From assembly GCA_002449535.1 (NCBI GenBank), contig DJWZ01000098.1:1-14439 (forward strand): a stretch of DNA of 14,439 nt, read 5' to 3'. The notes under the pieces were generated by a model that worked only from the letters and a program-made list of their open reading frames with translations, had not been told where the DNA came from and made no database searches. This document shows, piece by piece, positions 1-6,172 of this stretch. Every line of letters starts with the position of its first letter. The first letter of the stretch is position 1. Origin of the DNA: Prevotellaceae bacterium UBA7017 (GTDB lineage: Bacteria; Bacteroidota; Bacteroidia; Bacteroidales; Bacteroidaceae). Made by a program: the position numbers and the translations under genes.

Positions 1-29
1 TTTAATCATTAAAATTATTGTAACTTATT

Positions 30-1346
30 ATGATTTACGACATTACAAAGCCAACGCCTCCCGAGATGCCAATTCTCGGCAAGGGCTTGGAGACCCAGAA
101 GTTGTTGCTCTCACAGACGAGCAAAGACATGTTTCAGCCCGAACACCCCTTGCTTTACGCACCTTTGGGGTCGAAAATCTCGGGTGCAGAGTTCCAGTAC
201 CCAAGCGGCCAATGGCTCGAACCGTGCGGTCAGATCAGGCTTTTGTGCGCAGATTCGGGCAATAACAAGGGTCAGCATTCACTTCTGGTAGAGGCAATCA
301 TGCGAGAGGAACGCCACTCCGACTTGGAGGAAATCAAGAAGTACCTTGAATGGCAGAAAACCTACAAGGCTACAAACAAGCGCGACAAGCCTACCGAACA
401 GGATCTGTGCATCCATGTTATGCCGAGTGATACGACGCGTGCCGGTTATCTGAAGGCGCAGATGGCTGCTGAGAAGCATGGCGGTTATACCACATTCATT
501 GACCTGCCAGAGGCTGTTATGCTGGACAACCTGTGCGGCGGGCACAAGCAGATGACACAGATTCTCAGATTGATACATGACCGCCAGAGGTACCAGGCTT
601 TGAGGGCTACTGTAGATGGCATCACGGGGTCGGCCATTTTGAGAACCAATATCTCGATGGCCTCGAATCCGACGGACATCAGGAAGTTCCTGAGGTATAA
701 CCTTCTTGACGGTACGCTGGGTAGGATAGCTTTCTCCTACAAGCCACGCAGCGAGAAGCGTGACCCTCGGATTCCGAAAATCGGACGCTTTGACGACAGC
801 TTCTATCAGGAACTTGACAAGCGTCTGGCACCCCTTACCCTTTGTAAAGGCCGCTATGTCATTCCGCAGCTCAACAAGGTGTGCCAGAACCTCGCGGCTG
901 AAATCTGCGAATATGCCGACCTGACCGACAACGACATCATGTGGGATATGGCAAAGAGAAGTATCGTGGCCAGTTTCAAGGCGGGCTGCGTCATGTGGGC
1001 GCTTAACAACATGACATGGACGCGTGCGATGGGCGACATGGTGGAATGGCTCACATGGCATGGAATATGGAGCGTATGGGCCGTGATGGGTGACATGCTG
1101 CAAAAAGACAGCGACATCGTATCCTCCGAGACCGGCAAGTCGGGACCTGCCAACATGCTGGACAGCATAGAGGGCGACTCATTCAACGAGCAGCAGCTGG
1201 ATGCCCTGCGCCAACGGCTGGGAAAACCCACGGGTGCCGCCTCAAAGAAACAGCTGTCCGTATGGAGTGCAAGAGGCTTTATTACTTATTCTGCTCAGAC
1301 GGGTCTCTATACAAAGACCGAGGCTTATCTTAAGAGGAACTCTTAG
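30..1346 (+). CDS. DUF3987-like replication-module protein (helicase/ATPase-like)
   Basis: A 438-residue protein whose overall pattern I associate with the DUF3987/VirE-linked proteins that sit directly upstream of a CHC2/Toprim primase in Bacteroidales. Around residues 72-82 the stretch LLCADSGNNKGQ sits where a P-loop would be expected, but it lacks the GK[ST] core, so ATP binding is not assured. Later conserved-looking blocks include CGGHKQ (near residue 170), LRATVDGITG, LLDGTLGR and WALNNMTWTR. No signal peptide or membrane segment is seen, so it is probably cytoplasmic. The ATG at 30 is preceded in frame by a stop at 21-23, so the gene is complete. Its stop lies 13 bp before the primase start, which suggests one transcript. 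Likely role (inference): helicase or loader partner of the primase in a mobile or domesticated replication module. The family call is from memory of similar proteins and is moderate. Confidence 0.55.
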   Translation: MIYDITKPTPPEMPILGKGLETQKLLLSQTSKDMFQPEHPLLYAPLGSKISGAEFQYPSGQWLEPCGQIRLLCADSGNNKGQHSLLVEAIMREERHSDLEEIKKYLEWQKTYKATNKRDKPTEQDLCIHVMPSDTTRAGYLKAQMAAEKHGGYTTFIDLPEAVMLDNLCGGHKQMTQILRLIHDRQRYQALRATVDGITGSAILRTNISMASNPTDIRKFLRYNLLDGTLGRIAFSYKPRSEKRDPRIPKIGRFDDSFYQELDKRLAPLTLCKGRYVIPQLNKVCQNLAAEICEYADLTDNDIMWDMAKRSIVASFKAGCVMWALNNMTWTRAMGDMVEWLTWHGIWSVWAVMGDMLQKDSDIVSSETGKSGPANMLDSIEGDSFNEQQLDALRQRLGKPTGAASKKQLSVWSARGFITYSAQTGLYTKTEAYLKRNS

Positions 1347-1359
1347 TTTCATAATTATC

Positions 1360-2412
1360 ATGATGGATAAGTTTGAATTGCAAAGGCTGCGCGACCTTCC
1401 TATTGAGGGGGTCGCGGAGCGACTTGGACTACAGGTTACGCGACATAAGTGTCTGTGCCCGTTTCATGAGGATCATCATCCCTCGATGTCATTCAGCATC
1501 CGTAGGAATACGTACCGCTGCTTCGTCTGCGGCGAACACGGCGGCACGATAGACCTTGTGATGAAGTATCTGAGGAAGGACTTTCGCGAGGCGTGCGAAT
1601 GGTTAGACCCTCTCCTAACCTCCCCAAGGGGAGGAAAATACCCGGACATGACTTCTCAAGGGGAAAGAGGTAGTTATTTTGGAGAGTTATCCTCCTCCCC
1701 CTTGGGGAGGTCGGGAGGGGGTTCTTTCGACGCATCGCGCTACGAACGCTTCTTCGAGCGCCCTTTCTTGAATGACGAGGCGCGGCGGTTTCTCTTCGAT
1801 GAGCGCAAGCTGGACCCTCGCGTGGTGCGCTGGTGTCGCCTGACGTCGTGGAAGGACCGGCAGGGCACGCCGTGGTTGCAGATACCATATTATGATATGG
1901 AGGGCAAACTGATAGGGGTGCAGAATAGGAACCTTCATCCGACCCCACAAACAAACCTTCATCCTTCATCCATGAACCTTCATCCAAATAATGAACCCCG
2001 TTTCCGCTTTCCTGCGGGCTCCCGATGCGGCATCTATAACCTGCCGGTGTTGAATATGATGAAGCCGGGCGAAGAGCTGTGGATTACGGAAGGCTGCTCC
2101 GACTGCTGGGCAATGCTCTCCAGCGGCCACAAAGCAATAGCAATACCGTCAGCGACGTTGCTGTCCAAAGAGAACAAGGAACAACTGTCAACTGTCAGCT
2201 GTCAACTATCAATTAAACTAAATATGTTTCCTGATGCTGACGTTCCTGGCGAACGGCTGTTCCTGCAGCTGAAGGAGGTATTGCCCGACCTCGTGCGCCA
2301 TCAGCTGCCCCCAGGGTGCAAGGATTATAGTGAGTACTATTTGAGAAAGACCCCCTCCCCACCGCAAAGCGGCACCCCTCCCCGAGAGGGAGGGATAGGA
2401 GTTAATTCCTAA
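1360..2412 (+). CDS. CHC2 zinc-finger / Toprim primase-like protein with repeat-derived insertions
   Basis: A 350-residue DnaG-related protein. The N-terminal CHC2 zinc finger has ligands C33, H36, C54 and C57 (CPFH ... CFVC). A Toprim-like C-terminal half shows TEG with E244, D248 in GCSDCW, and the acidic pair D292/D294 in PDADVPGE, so the catalytic residues appear intact. The start is ATG 1360 (or the adjacent ATG 1363): both fit the MMDKFELQRL N-terminus, and the open frame further upstream overlaps gene 1 in a different frame and encodes no domain. Four segments are encoded by repeat DNA: residues about 83-121, 192-214, 275-286 and 331-350. They fall between or after the domains, which may be why they are tolerated. 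Likely role: primer synthesis in a phage-satellite or conjugative-element replication module, perhaps domesticated. The domain call is firm; activity is inferred. Confidence 0.8.
   Translation: MMDKFELQRLRDLPIEGVAERLGLQVTRHKCLCPFHEDHHPSMSFSIRRNTYRCFVCGEHGGTIDLVMKYLRKDFREACEWLDPLLTSPRGGKYPDMTSQGERGSYFGELSSSPLGRSGGGSFDASRYERFFERPFLNDEARRFLFDERKLDPRVVRWCRLTSWKDRQGTPWLQIPYYDMEGKLIGVQNRNLHPTPQTNLHPSSMNLHPNNEPRFRFPAGSRCGIYNLPVLNMMKPGEELWITEGCSDCWAMLSSGHKAIAIPSATLLSKENKEQLSTVSCQLSIKLNMFPDADVPGERLFLQLKEVLPDLVRHQLPPGCKDYSEYYLRKTPSPPQSGTPPREGGIGVNS
1607..1722. mobile_element. MITE-like element with ~30-bp terminal inverted repeats inside the primase gene
   Basis: The left arm at 1607-1635 and the reverse complement of the right arm at 1690-1722 align over about 29 positions with three mismatches and one single-base indel. 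Each arm is itself hairpin-prone: CCTCCCCAAGGGGAGG at 1619-1634 and CCTCCCCCTTGGGGAGG at 1694-1710. About 54 bp lie between the arms. The whole stretch is open in the primase frame and encodes a low-complexity linker of about 39 residues rich in G, S, P and R. The exact borders and any target duplication cannot be fixed from one copy. Confidence 0.6.
1934..1999. repeat. TTCATCC heptad repeats within the primase gene
   Basis: TTCATCC occurs at 1934-1940, 1958-1964, 1965-1971 and 1979-1985; the last three lie on one 7-bp register, with a degenerate unit at 1972-1978. The translated product is three NLHP repeats in an otherwise non-repetitive protein, between the zinc finger and the Toprim domain. 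Confidence 0.75.
2182..2216. repeat. CAACTGT heptad repeats within the Toprim domain coding region
   Basis: Five consecutive 7-bp units: CAACTGT, CAACTGT, CAGCTGT, CAACTAT and a degenerate CAATTAA. They encode the segment QLSTVSCQLSIKL just before the PDAD acidic motif, in frame. Confidence 0.8.
2350..2400. repeat. GC-rich palindromic repeat encoding the primase C-terminus
   Basis: It starts with ACCCCCTCCC, the same ten bases that begin the reverse complement of the right arm of the 1607-1722 element. It also contains a CCGC-AAA-GCGG hairpin and a CTCCC/GGGAG pair. It encodes the last 17 or so residues (rich in P, S and G) before the stop at 2410-2412. Probably a relative of the same repeat family. 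Confidence 0.5.
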
Positions 2413-2516
2413 TTCTTACACCTAAAGGTATAAGCGGCAAAGCCGGTTACCTCATTCCTCATTCTTTAACGAGCCGTCGCTCGGGCTTTGCACGCTTGCT
2501 ACTGAAAGGACGCAAG

Positions 2517-2590
2517 AATCTCGTCACGAGTGAGCCGTAACCTCGTCATGAGTGAGCCGTAATCTCACTGCCCACGAGCCGTAATCTCGT
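2517..2590. repeat. Three 22-bp tandem repeats plus a partial fourth
   Basis: Units lie at 2517-2538, 2539-2560 and 2561-2582. Each begins AAYCTC and ends GAGCCGT; a partial copy (AATCTCGT) begins at 2583. Unit 1 contains a CTCG-TCA-CGAG hairpin. A related GAGCCGTCGCTCG stands alone near 2471. The units are contiguous with no spacers, so this is not CRISPR. Confidence 0.8.
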
Positions 2591-2603
2591 TAAAAATGGG
2601 GTG

Positions 2604-2635
2604 TTTTTTGTGCCCCCAAAACGGGGGTAAAAAAA
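2604..2635. repeat. Long imperfect hairpin (C5/G5 core with T/A flanks)
   Basis: CCCCC at 2613-2617 pairs with GGGGG at 2623-2627 around the loop AAAAC, and the stem extends through a T-run on the left and an A-run on the right with one mismatch. The T-run lies 5' of the hairpin on both strands, so it does not have the layout of an ordinary intrinsic terminator. Confidence 0.5.
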
Positions 2636-2669
2636 GTTGAAAAAACATGAAAAAAAGGTGCCGAAAAAC

Positions 2670-2700
2670 TTGTGTATTTCGAATAATTTTTGTACCTTTG
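2670..2700 (+). promoter_or_regulatory. Bacteroidetes-type promoter of the HU gene
   Basis: TTG at 2670-2672, a 20-bp spacer, then TACCTTTG at 2693-2700, matching the known Bacteroidetes sigma factor consensus (TTTG, 19-20 bp, TAnnTTTG). Transcription would start near 2707, which leaves a leader of about 140 nt. Confidence 0.75.
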
Positions 2701-2706
2701 CAAATG

Positions 2707-2847
2707 TAAGATGAGAATAAAAAACAAGCTTTTGTCTGCCTTCGGTTTGCACGAGCATTGTATCATAGAAAAATACTAAAAAAACACACATAAAGAAAGG
2801 CAGGAAACTCCTGACCTGGATAACGTTCAACTTAATAATTTAATATC
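2707..2847 (+). promoter_or_regulatory. Long 5' leader of the HU gene with overlapping alternative stems
   Basis: CTGCCTT at 2736-2742 can pair with AAGGCAG at 2797-2803. The same CAG at 2801-2803 also starts a small hairpin CAGGA-AAC-TCCTG at 2801-2813, so the two stems exclude each other. This arrangement could regulate translation, but the stems are short and could be chance. I recognise no known riboswitch. Confidence 0.3.
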
Positions 2848-3450
2848 ATGAGTAAAATTCTGTATGAAGTTTACAAAAATGACATCAAGGACTCAGAGTC
2901 TGTGATGTACGGGAAGTACTACGCCCGTCTGAAGAGTATCGAAACTCTTAACATGCCAAAGCTCGCAAAACACATCTCAGGACATGGAAGTGTTTTTACA
3001 GAAGATGTGGTGGAAGGCGTCATGAAGAAGTTTAAGTCTTGTCTGCTGGAGATGCTGCTTGAGAGCAAGAAGGTGAAGGTGGCTGGTCTCGGCACTTTCT
3101 ACCTGACCTGCGAGTGCCAGAAGGGTGGCGCTGACAAGGAAGAGGATTTCAACGTGAAGGAGCACCTGAAGGCGCTGCACATTCGCTTCTTGCCTGACCA
3201 GACTGCTGAGGACAACCTCTCAAGCCGTGAGTTCATCAAGAAGGCAGAGTTCGTCAACATCAAGAACCTCATGTCGGGCAACACCGAGGCTGAAGGTTCA
3301 AACGAAGACGAAGACGAAGAGCCTGGCGGCACGGGTAACGAAAACAATAACCCCGGGACAGGCACAGGCACTACGACTCCGGACAATCCGGGCACTACGA
3401 CACCGGACAATCCGGGCACTGGCAGCGGCGGAACCGGTGATGAAGGCTAA
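2848..3450 (+). CDS. HU-family DNA-binding protein (HU-HIG type) with repetitive C-terminal tail
   Basis: A 200-residue protein. Residues about 1-125 look like the Bacteroidetes-specific HU variant (HU-HIG): a short lead, helices around LKSIETLNMPKLAKHISGHG, then the FTEDVVEG helix and the VKVAGLGTFYL strand typical of HU. HU proteins bend and compact DNA as dimers; this class is about twice the length of standard HU. After residue about 148 comes an acidic run (NEDEDEEP, 152-159) and then a disordered-looking tail of PGT, TTPDN and GTG repeats, encoded by direct DNA repeats. ATG 2848 follows an AT-rich leader. The gene has its own promoter, follows the primase gene and is convergent with the DUF4421 gene. 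Proximity to the primase suggests an ancestral role in a mobile element's replication module (inference). Confidence 0.8.
   Translation: MSKILYEVYKNDIKDSESVMYGKYYARLKSIETLNMPKLAKHISGHGSVFTEDVVEGVMKKFKSCLLEMLLESKKVKVAGLGTFYLTCECQKGGADKEEDFNVKEHLKALHIRFLPDQTAEDNLSSREFIKKAEFVNIKNLMSGNTEAEGSNEDEDEEPGGTGNENNNPGTGTGTTTPDNPGTTTPDNPGTGSGGTGDEG
3370..3417. repeat. 24-bp tandem repeat in the HU tail
   Basis: Two units, 3370-3393 and 3394-3417, differ at one base (ACTACGACTCC versus ACTACGACACC). They encode the repeated TTPDNPG peptide. The length, 24 bp, keeps the frame, so copy number can change without truncating the protein. Confidence 0.85.
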
Positions 3451-3452
3451 GA

Positions 3453-3483
3453 GCCCCTCCCTCCCGATGGATGGGGTGGGGGC
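3453..3483. terminator. Hairpin between convergent HU and DUF4421 genes
   Basis: GCCCC at 3453-3457 pairs with GGGGC at 3479-3483, and pairing continues with one wobble, one mismatch and a further CCTC/GGGG segment. It lies in the 34 bp between the two stop codons, where a shared terminator would be expected. There is no T-run on either side, so the terminator call is by position and stem strength only. Confidence 0.45.
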
Positions 3484-3484
3484 G

Positions 3485-4645
3485 CTACAGCGTTATTCCG
3501 ACGGTGGCTTTCATGTTCCATTGGAATACCTTGAAGGAAGTGCCTTCAAAGTAGGAGCGTAGGTAGTGGGCTTGCGCAAAGAAGCTGAAGACGAAAAGTT
3601 TATACCTATATGCGGCGGCAAGGCGGGCATTGACATTGAGTGCCACCTTGCCGTTTTCTGAATGTTCGTCGTCGGACGTTATCGTAACACCGTTTATTTC
3701 CCTCCGGTCAGCATCCTTATACTGGTAAGCCCAGTTGTACTTATAGAGTTTTGAACTGCTGAAGAATGTCACCACCGGCATCGCCATCATGTTTATCACG
3801 AGTCCCGGTGTGGGCACCCAGTTGTAGGTGTAGCCGCCGCCGGCGCTGAGCTGGTTCATCTTTACCTTGCCGATGTGGTTGGCTTCTACGAGGAGCCCGA
3901 TGTTGTCGGGAGAGGAGTAGTCGCACTTCTGGTAGTTGAACATCAGACCAGCGATGAACGAACCGGCAGAGCGCAGCTGAACCGTGGAGAGGTCGTAGGT
4001 GGCAGAGGGGGAGAACTTCTTCTGGTTAAAAATCCAGTACCCGTCGAATACGAACGACTCTATCTTGTAGCCATAGTCGTGGCTCTCTACCAGCTCCTGG
4101 TACGACATGCCCTTCTCTGCCCACCCCTTCAGCTTGTGGTCGGTAGAGGAGCGTATCCACCTGACGTTGATGCTATATCTTGGCGCAGCCATGTTCAGTG
4201 CCAGATTGGTGCTGTTCCGTCCCGTCTTTAGGTAGGAGAATCCGAAGCCGTAGCCCATGTATCCCACCCAGACGCCGGAGGATGCCGACACCGGCGGGCG
4301 CACCTCCAGGTCGAAGCTCCACGACTTGTTGCCTTCAGAGGCAGTGTTCCTCACATCGACATTCATCTTATCGACGTCGGCAGTCAGCGATACGCGCCAC
4401 TTGCGCTTGGGAAGGGCTATGTAGGAGGGGTCGGTGCCCTTGACGCCCGAAGAGTCGAGATAGTTCTTCAGCGTGCCCATGACGAAGTCCTTGGTGACAT
4501 CATAGGTCTTCTGTGCCATTGACCTGATGGCTTTGCCCCCGTCCCTTTGACCGTTGGCAGAAATGCTGTCGGCATCACCCTCGTTGCCCGCAGCAAACAT
4601 GCTGCAAGAGAATAACATAGTCAGAAAAAGAAATATGGTCTTCAT
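3485..4645 (-). CDS. DUF4421-like outer-membrane beta-barrel candidate
   Basis: A 386-residue protein with an N-terminal signal peptide: MKTIFLF, a hydrophobic core, and a likely cleavage near residues 18-20 (MFAAG). C14 in LFSC is a possible but poor lipobox because F occupies the -2 position. The mature part resembles DUF4421 proteins of Bacteroidales: the block YIALPKRKWRVSLTADVDKMNVDVRN, then alternating polar/aromatic strands such as GVWVGYMGYGFGFSYL and SFIAGLMFNYQKCDYSS, and amphipathic strands up to the C-terminus. This is the pattern of an outer-membrane barrel. It ends in ITL, not the usual aromatic residue. No function is known to me for the family. It has its own promoter at 4702-4733 and a leader with 11-bp repeats, and is divergent from the DUF1015 gene. 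Confidence 0.7.
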   Translation of the reverse strand: MKTIFLFLTMLFSCSMFAAGNEGDADSISANGQRDGGKAIRSMAQKTYDVTKDFVMGTLKNYLDSSGVKGTDPSYIALPKRKWRVSLTADVDKMNVDVRNTASEGNKSWSFDLEVRPPVSASSGVWVGYMGYGFGFSYLKTGRNSTNLALNMAAPRYSINVRWIRSSTDHKLKGWAEKGMSYQELVESHDYGYKIESFVFDGYWIFNQKKFSPSATYDLSTVQLRSAGSFIAGLMFNYQKCDYSSPDNIGLLVEANHIGKVKMNQLSAGGGYTYNWVPTPGLVINMMAMPVVTFFSSSKLYKYNWAYQYKDADRREINGVTITSDDEHSENGKVALNVNARLAAAYRYKLFVFSFFAQAHYLRSYFEGTSFKVFQWNMKATVGITL

Positions 4646-4652
4646 AATATAT

Positions 4653-4685
4653 TCACTCCCTTCTCACTCCTTTCTCACTCCCCTT
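4653..4685. repeat. Three 11-bp tandem repeats in the DUF4421 leader
   Basis: Units TCACTCCCTTC, TCACTCCTTTC and TCACTCCCCTT at 4653-4663, 4664-4674 and 4675-4685. On the minus strand, the sense strand of the gene, they read as purine-rich GGGAGTGA/AGGAGTGA units, the nearest about 10 nt before the ATG. They resemble Shine-Dalgarno sites, which Bacteroidetes rarely use. Confidence 0.75.
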
Positions 4686-4701
4686 AAAAAAACTTCTGCC
4701 G

Positions 4702-4733
4702 CAAAAATATAAAAAAGAAATCAATCTCACAAA
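4702..4733 (-). promoter_or_regulatory. Promoter of the DUF4421 gene
   Basis: On the minus strand, TTTG (plus-strand 4730-4733) is followed by 20 bp and then TATTTTTG (4702-4709), which fits the Bacteroidetes -33/-7 consensus. The leader would be about 50 nt. Confidence 0.6.
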
Positions 4734-4747
4734 TAAAACGTTTTTTA

Positions 4748-4779
4748 TTTGCATTTCTCATAACTTAATCGTACCTTTG
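4748..4779 (+). promoter_or_regulatory. Promoter of the DUF1015 gene
   Basis: TTTG at 4748-4751, a 20-bp spacer, then TACCTTTG at 4772-4779: a full match to the Bacteroidetes consensus. It is back to back with the divergent DUF4421 promoter, and the two -33 boxes are 14 bp apart. Confidence 0.8.
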
Positions 4780-4815
4780 CGGTCAAAATTCAAACAACAT
4801 AAATTCATAATTATC

Positions 4816-6084
4816 ATGGCAATAGTAAAACCATTCAAGGGCATCCGCCCCCCGAAAGAGTTAGTAGAAGAAGTAGAGTCACGCCCATACGACGTGCTGG
4901 ATTCCGAAGAGGCGCGTGCAGAGGCAGGCGATAACGAGAAGTCGTTGTACCATATCATCAAGCCTGAGATAAACTTTGCCCCCGGCACGAGCGAATATGA
5001 CCCGAAGGTGTATGAGGAGGCAGCACGCCAGTTTAAGAAATTCCAGGACAAGGGATGGCTTGTGCAAGACGATAAGGAACAGTATTATATCTACGCCCAG
5101 ACCTCTTCGCTGCCTGCAAACGGCGGAAAGGAAAAGACACAGTACGGACTGGTGGTAGGTGCATACTCCGGCGACTATGAGAAGGGCGTCATAAAGAAGC
5201 ATGAGCTGACGCGCCGCGACAAGGAGGAGGACAGAATGAAGCACGTCCGCGTGAACAATGCCAACATAGAGCCGGTATTCTTTGCCTATCCTGACAACGA
5301 GACTCTCGACAAGCTGATAATGAGATATGCCGCAGGGGAGCCGGAATATGACTTCATAGCCCCCATCGACGGCTTCCGCCACAGGCTGTGGATAGTGTCT
5401 GACGACAAGGACATCGCCACCATTACGGAGGAATTTGCCAAGATGCCAGCCCTCTACATCGCTGACGGACACCATCGCTCGGCGGCTGCGGCACTCGTGG
5501 GAACAGAGAAGGCTAAGCAGAATCCCAACCACAAGGGCGACGAGGAATATAACTACTTCATGGCTGTTGCTTTCCAGGCAAGCCAGCTGACCGTGCTGGA
5601 CTATAACCGCGTGGTGAAAGACCTGAACGGCAACACCTCAGAGGAATTCCTTGAGAAACTCCAGAAGAACTTTATTGTAGAGAAAAAGGGCACGGAAGAA
5701 TATCGCCCGCAGCATGCTCACCAGTTCTCGATGTATCTCGACGGAGAATGGTACAGCCTCGATGCCAAGCCCGGCACGTTTGACGACAACGACCCGATAG
5801 GAGTGCTCGACGTAGATATCTCTTCAAGACTCATACTGCAGGACATCCTGGAAATTGGCGACCTGCGTTCAAGCCAGCGCATAGACTTCGTAGGAGGACT
5901 GCGCGGACTGGGAGAGCTGAAGAGACGCGTTGACTCTGGCGAAATGCGCATGGCACTGGCTCTGTACCCTGTCTCCATGAAGCAGATAATGGACATTGCC
6001 GACTCAGGAAACATCATGCCTCCAAAGGCTACATGGTTTGAGCCGAAACTGCGCTCAGGACTCATTATCCACAAGTTAGAATAA
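4816..6084 (+). CDS. DUF1015 (COG4198) family protein
   Basis: A 422-residue soluble protein with clear DUF1015 features: the N-terminal VKPFKGIRP and SRPYDVLDSEEA blocks, SLYHIIKPEINF, the central ADGHHRSAAAAL (A216-L227), and the C-terminal STWFEPKLRSGL-like block (here ATWFEPKLRSGLIIH). The DGHHR segment resembles the nucleotide/phosphate-binding motif of the ParB/sulfiredoxin/serine kinase superfamily, so a small-molecule kinase-like activity is conceivable but not shown. In Bacteroidales, relatives often lie beside serC and serA; those genes are not in this window. The start is ATG 4816, not the open frame from 4777: the latter would begin inside the -7 box, and MAIVKPF is the family N-terminus. 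It has its own promoter and a ~30-nt leader. No terminator is visible before the MATE gene 88 bp downstream. Confidence 0.85.
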   Translation: MAIVKPFKGIRPPKELVEEVESRPYDVLDSEEARAEAGDNEKSLYHIIKPEINFAPGTSEYDPKVYEEAARQFKKFQDKGWLVQDDKEQYYIYAQTSSLPANGGKEKTQYGLVVGAYSGDYEKGVIKKHELTRRDKEEDRMKHVRVNNANIEPVFFAYPDNETLDKLIMRYAAGEPEYDFIAPIDGFRHRLWIVSDDKDIATITEEFAKMPALYIADGHHRSAAAALVGTEKAKQNPNHKGDEEYNYFMAVAFQASQLTVLDYNRVVKDLNGNTSEEFLEKLQKNFIVEKKGTEEYRPQHAHQFSMYLDGEWYSLDAKPGTFDDNDPIGVLDVDISSRLILQDILEIGDLRSSQRIDFVGGLRGLGELKRRVDSGEMRMALALYPVSMKQIMDIADSGNIMPPKATWFEPKLRSGLIIHKLE

Positions 6085-6103
6085 CGAGAAGTTGATGGCT
6101 CGA

Positions 6104-6162
6104 AGGTCAAAGGTCAAAGGCATTTCTCTTACCTCTCACCTCTTACCTCTCACCACTTACCT
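6104..6162. repeat. Two short 7-bp-period arrays between DUF1015 and MATE genes
   Basis: AGGTCAA occurs twice at 6104-6117. Then five units of CTTACCT/CTCACCT/CTCACCA run at 6128-6162. The two arrays differ in sequence but share the 7-bp period. They fill most of the 88-bp spacer, in which I see no promoter. Confidence 0.8.
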
Positions 6163-6172
6163 CTAAAAACTC

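Larger units (their letters stand above)
2413..2669. other. Non-coding spacer upstream of the HU gene promoter
   Basis: No convincing gene. It holds short 7-bp doublets (CCTCATT at 2450-2456 and 2457-2463), the 22-bp tandem repeats at 2517-2590, and a G/C hairpin flanked by T and A runs at 2604-2635. A 94-codon minus-strand frame across 2546-2830 is low complexity and overlaps the promoter and leader of the HU gene, so I do not count it as a gene. Confidence 0.6.

Noticed and set aside
279..1103. 274-codon minus-strand reading frame opposite the first gene
   Set aside because: Histidine/arginine-rich shadow of a gene with clear family-like sequence on the plus strand.
1201..1359. Upstream extension of the primase frame
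   Set aside because: Overlaps the end of the first gene out of frame and adds no domain; ATG 1360 gives the expected N-terminus.
2517..2590. CRISPR array
   Set aside because: The 22-bp units are contiguous with no unique spacers, and no cas gene is present. The 7-bp arrays fail for the same reason.
2604..2635. Intrinsic terminator at the C5/G5 hairpin
   Set aside because: The T-run is on the 5' side of the hairpin on both strands, so no U-tail would follow the stem.
2546..2830. 94-codon minus-strand reading frame
   Set aside because: It is phenylalanine-rich low-complexity sequence, antisense to the HU promoter and leader, with no recognisable family.
6065..6073. Perfect DnaA box TTATCCACA
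   Set aside because: It lies inside the DUF1015 coding region, encoding conserved family residues, and is single; there is no cluster or AT-rich unwinding region nearby.
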